A stretch of 64,000 bases of DNA, taken from Allacma fusca (Eukaryota; Arthropoda; Collembola; Symphypleona; Sminthuridae). The position numbers were made by a program, and so were the translations under genes. Shown here piece by piece: positions 59,601 through 64,000 of the stretch. Numbering within the stretch: position 1 is the stretch's first letter; the number at the start of each line of letters is the position of its first letter. The stretch covers positions 620,001 to 684,000 of the forward strand of contig OX359249.1 in NCBI GenBank assembly GCA_947179485.1, given 5' to 3'. The notes beneath the pieces were generated by a model. That model made no database searches, was not told the origin of the DNA, and worked only from the letters and a program-made list of their open reading frames with translations.

Positions 59601-60111
59601 GATATTTTGGGTGGTGCCAGGACTCAATGAAAAAAATGCTTGCTTCGATGTATGACTTATATGAGTACTTGACTAACGATTTAAGTGTTTGCTCTTCTTC
59701 CTCTGTCGTACTATACATCCACACCCAAAACCTGGCTATTATGCGAGGATTTCGGTAGCTGCTCTTCTCTTTCATCGATGTATTCAGTTTCTGTTGACTT
59801 CCGCATCTAAAACGGCTTTGGGGACATGTACGGGCCATGTCTTTCGACAGCATGCGGACGAGCAGACACAAATACGTCATGACCACAAAGATACAAGTTT
59901 CTGTTATGTTGTGTATATAATATTTTGTTAAGTTCGATCATTTTCACAATTCCAATATACTGTGGGCAAACATGGATCCCAAATCAGCACACATCCTCTC
60001 ACAGTAGTACTCATTTCAGTAATAATTAATTAACTCAGGCCGTGGTTTTTCCTGTTCATGAAATTGATAATTTTCAACTTTGCACTAAACGTATTTTAGA
60101 ACAACACAAAA
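56695..60111. other. Convergent intergenic region and 3' UTR of the delta-catenin gene
   Basis: The genes on both sides point into this interval. The right part is probably the 3' UTR of the catenin gene on the minus strand; the AATAAA-bearing stretch near 58441 (tttatttattt on +) is one possible end. Open frames at 58966-59367 and 59563-59886 (-) and 57946-58191 (+) have no recognisable domain. Nothing else was identified. Confidence 0.4.
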
Positions 60112-63100
60112 CTAAACCCACGAGTCTCCCGCAGGTTGATGTGATAAATTGTCCACTGACACTGAATTAGAATTGTCTTGCCAATGACCTTCTGACGGGC
60201 TGCCACTGTATCCGCCATAAACTCTTGAATTCCCTTCAAAATGTCGATTTTTCTTTTTCTCCCGATTCACTTGAGCGTATAGTGGCTCTCCTGGCTTCAC
60301 CTGTAACAATATGCCAACCGAAAAGTTGAGAACTTCCACATTTTATTCGAAAACAAACAGTAAAACAATAAACGAGGGAGAACGTGTTTAGTCATTACCA
60401 CGTTTTTAAGTTCGCAGTTAAGACAAAACAATTAACCCAAGCCAAATGAAATAACTATTTACTAACTACGCATTCAAGTCTCCTAGAGTCATAAAAAAGT
60501 CTTAACCTACAACCAAGTTGTAAATGTCGGCTACCAAATACTTATTTACATCCAAAACAATCCCCATTTATCATCGAAATGGTTATCAGTCATGCCTATA
60601 GCGTCAGAGCTCCGCTAAGTTCAAGTAATACTTGACAATTTTCATGCTCGGTCTTATCAACCTTTACTCATGTTCAAATAAAATACGCATGTCAATCGCC
60701 ATTTTGTCATATATAGTATCTCCTATTAGAAACTGTCATATTAAGCTGCTTGTCAGCGGATCATACATTCTGGCTTTTCCTTGATTTCCAAGTTTTCTTT
60801 CAAATTCGGGTCTTGCATTATTCACTTGAATACTCCAGCTCGACTAGTTGAAGTATTTAGCCGGACTGGTATGTCCAAGCTCAGATCTAAAAAGTATTTA
60901 ATTCACGATCAGGTGAAGTTGAAGTTAGAACCTTTGAATTACTTGACCCGAACGCAGCTCTGATCAGCGTTATTTCATATTTACAAGTGTAGTTGTTATA
61001 CAGAGAGAAGTTTAAACACTACGCCCTTGCACTCAAGGCCTTTAAGCATTTTCCTAAGCCGCATGCGAATTCCAAGCTCTGCGAGTATTACACCGTGTCT
61101 CTACATGCTGAGCTTGTGTAACAATACTCTGTGGAACCATAAATTGAGTTGAAAATATGCGCACAGAAACAAAAAATCATTGCTAATAATTATAAATTAA
61201 CACCATTGCATTACTAATATATGTTTCATGCAGGCTGTCGAAGTTCACGCTTCATGACAACAACATGTTAAGCTTTTCGAAGAAATAATCCAGAACAGAT
61301 CATCAAATGGAATAAGAAAGGACCAAGGGATAGCAGGGAAGAGCTTTTGCAGAAAAAGCGAGTGAAAAGATGGAAACCCACCAGTGAGATTACTGTCCAG
61401 GCTACAGCAATGTGATCAAACAAAGAAACATTTAGTTTAGAAGATTTTCAATATCATCATCAGTCTTAGTTTAATGCAAAGGAAATGTCACATTGTACCA
61501 GTTAGCATAAGCTTGGTCACCTCAATAACACTACTTGCCCAGGATTTCTTTCCTTTAACATTAACCCAGACATGTCAAAATACAAAACTATCGAAAATAA
61601 AACTAACTAAGCTATCCTTAGTCAGGGGTTGTTGTTAATCCAGAAAAGATTTTGGGGATGTTTGTCAACGGGTAACTTTCTACTGCAATCTGGCGTACCT
61701 TCCTTTGTGAGCTGACACAACGCGACTGGTCGCGCCTACTGCAATAACACACTCAAGTAGCTGCGGTTATGTCGTTACCGATACAATTTTCCCCTTCATA
61801 TGTCAAAGACTAAATAGAAAGACTAGTATATCAAAAAGTAACTAATTCCAGTTAGAGTATTTAGTTTTATGCATTATACTGGTTACGAAATCGCTTTTAG
61901 TTTGACACGGCATTACTTGAGTACAAAGATCACTAAGCTGTTATATTGTGCCGTTAGAGAAGTTCTAGAAATTTACCGGCTGATTTGGATACATTCGGAA
62001 GGCGCCTGGGGGTGGGGCATGTGAACCTCCGTCAGGATAAGGCATATCCGCAAGTGGAACTTCTTCTCCCTGTATTGATGCATATTTTAAAAAAAGTTAA
62101 ATTAGTCAAGTTAAAACACCACCTGGAAAATTCTTTCTTCCAACGCATTATATTAATACCTAGTGTGACTGTAGTAAAATGCATACAACGAATGTGAAAT
62201 AACTACTTGATTTCAATACAGAATCAAATACACAAGGATAGGGGATCTACATGAGAACCGCTCAGTTTCTCCTGTAGAGATGAAATATTCTTATGCAAAT
62301 TTTCAAGTGTTATGTAAGCAGAAACCTCTGTTTATACGAACTGATAATACTCGTTTGTTTGTGGCTGAGATGGTATACTGACCAATTTATACTTTAGAAA
62401 TTTTTTAAAATCTAAAGTCAACTAAAAAATAATCAACAATTATTAACAATTCCTACCTACACCTAATCCAGTTAGACATCGAAAACAGGTCTCTTGTAAA
62501 ATACAGAATCGAATTAAATTAATGCGACTAGAGGACCTGCGGCATCACTCGGTTCGACATAATTACCGTTTGGATTGTGTTAAATTTCCAAAGACATTAC
62601 TCAGGAAATTCAGCATCTGCAATCTGTACATGTTTGACTTCCAGGTTTCCGTCCAAACCATTGGAATCTGTCTTTTACAATGGCTATTCTCTTTGTGTTT
62701 ACAACATTATGGTGTTTACAATTGTAACTAACGTAACATGTTGTGAACAATCAACTACGAATGCAACCGAGTATACAAAACACGTAAAGTGATACCCGAA
62801 ACTTTCGTTGTAAACAGAAGCGAAACACTGACTCATTCACTAGTTGACGTTACATAGGTAAGCACTCAGTAGAGCGCTGATTCTGCACGTATTACACATG
62901 TAAACATTAACTATACCGCTAATTTACAATTGTGAACAGTCATAAGCACTATGTAAACACTAAACTATCTACTTGTAAACACATTACCGAAAATACCATT
63001 GACACGTTTCGCTTTCATGTCAAAAGCTCACACGAAGCATTAAGTAAACACTTCACAATCAAGCACAATTCGTTCAACGTTACAGATCTATTTCTATCTA

Positions 63101-64000
63101 AAAATCTGAATACAATAATCGAAGTGTACGAGAACTATTTAAGCAACACAGTACCGCTTAAGTCATATGAGATAGTTCTGGTGAGCAGAGATGTCCCGCC
63201 CAAAGTTAAAACATTACAACAGCATATAATGATCTGCTAACGCCGAAATTCTGCTGCCATTGAATTGTTCTCTGAATAGATGCCCCAATTCAAGAGCCAT
63301 ACTGCATCTAAACATTTAAATGACGGACCTGAGGGTATGACGGTGGGGGGCTCTTTGGTACACTATTATTGGCTCCTCGCTGCATTGTCTTGTCTTCGTA
63401 TCTCGTGCCACTTTGGCTGGCCATAGGCCGATTTAATGTGCTGTTGGCATTTACAGGTGAACCAGCACTACTTGGTTCTGTACCACTACCGCCGGGAGCC
63501 GGACTTCCTCCCCGTCCTCCTGTTCCTTTGCTCACAAAGTCCTGTTCGGTCCAGCCAGCCTTCTTGTAAACTTCTCGAAGTTCCTACACATTACACATAT
63601 ACTATGAATGAAAATCTATAGCACGATTTCAAAAATTATTTAAGCGTTTTTGAAAACACGTCATACCTGATGTTGCCACATCGAGTATAAGACTTGTGAG
63701 GCAAATTTTACAACCCGGGGTGAATAACGTCGTTTTTGTTGCGTCAGCAAAACTAGTCTTTCCACACCTTCAGCTTCCATCAGAGATCTGAACACGATAT
63801 TAAAGTCGAATATATAATACTCCACAATTATGCCTGATCTGTATTAGTGCCAAACTTTGTTGATTGTAATCCTTTTACATGGTGCGCTACAAACTGACCT
63901 GGAGAATTCTGCATTCTTTTTGATGACTTCATTGAGAGTTGCTAGAACTGCTGCAATTGTATCGTCAGAGGTACCCTGGTCATGAGGTCGACCTGAAGGA
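60112..64000 (-). CDS. p120/delta-catenin family armadillo protein, C-terminal exons (5' partial)
   Basis: This is the C-terminal part of a cadherin-binding armadillo-repeat protein (p120ctn/CTNND1/CTNND2/ARVCF group) acting at adherens junctions. Five minus-strand exons: 64000-63899 (runs off the window), 63787-63667, 63583-63329, 62069-61977 and 60300-60112 (stop TAG). All junctions are phase-consistent, giving about 253 residues. The last armadillo helices are visible (TIAAVLATLNEVIKKNAEFS, GVERLVLLTQQKRRYSP, VVKFASQVLYSMWQHQ). Then comes the family boundary ELREVYKKAGWTEQDFVSK and a disordered Gly/Pro/Ser tail. The last residues, GDSWV, are the PDZ-binding C-terminus of the delta-catenin/ARVCF/p0071 branch, so the end of the model is secure. 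Two donors are unusual (GTCAGT at 63898, GTCCGT at 63328). The introns of 1.26 and 1.68 kb show no other gene. In Drosophila the group has one member, p120ctn; this gene may likewise be its orthologue. Confidence 0.95.

Noticed and set aside
59563-59886. 107-codon minus frame downstream of the catenin stop codon
   Set aside because: It lies in the expected 3' UTR, has no domain, and the catenin reading frame ends firmly at GDSWV.

Overview
The window is eukaryotic nuclear DNA from a metazoan, most likely an arthropod. It has split genes with mostly short AT-rich GT-AG introns, AATAAA poly(A) signals, (GA)n and (CA)n microsatellites, DNA-transposon remnants, and animal-specific developmental genes. 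No bacterial, viral, CRISPR, rRNA or tRNA features were seen. The species cannot be fixed from the sequence. Gene models were built by eye from splice sites and reading-frame phase; every multi-exon model is phase-consistent throughout.

Layout. 134-1696 (+): last four exons of the glycogen branching enzyme. 5041-7759 (-): complete three-exon TGF-beta superfamily ligand (381 aa). 12431-16693 (-): complete eight-exon mRNA-decapping protein DCP1 (473 aa). 16.7-37 kb: gene-poor, transposon-rich tract dominated by two near-identical 7.9 kb tandem copies (19360-27213 and 27233-35099) joined by a 19-nt partly templated filler. Each copy carries a non-autonomous hAT element inside an older inverted-repeat element. 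38747-44913 (-): complete ONECUT (CUT plus homeodomain) transcription factor (860 aa). 47225-48529 (+): intronless 434-aa protein I do not recognise. 51841-52641: a Tc1/mariner- or pogo-like MITE. 53674-56624 (+): eight-exon gene for a 454-aa protein matching the C-terminal region of Costal-2/KIF7/KIF27 kinesins, with no motor domain in the model or the 5 kb upstream. 60112-64000 (-): C-terminal exons of a p120/delta-catenin family protein ending in a DSWV PDZ-binding motif.

There is no operon logic. The genes are independent metazoan loci: metabolism (GBE1), mRNA decay (DCP1), secreted signalling (TGF-beta ligand), neural/hepatic-type transcription control (onecut), Hedgehog-type scaffold or ciliary relative (Cos2-like) and cell junctions (delta-catenin). 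The GC-rich, pyrimidine/purine-skewed flanks of the TGF-beta and onecut loci give many long spurious open frames. The candidates for something new are the motorless Cos2-like gene, the tandem duplication with its filler junction and unevenly diverged copies, the tryptophan-less TGF-beta ligand, and the intronless orphan gene.
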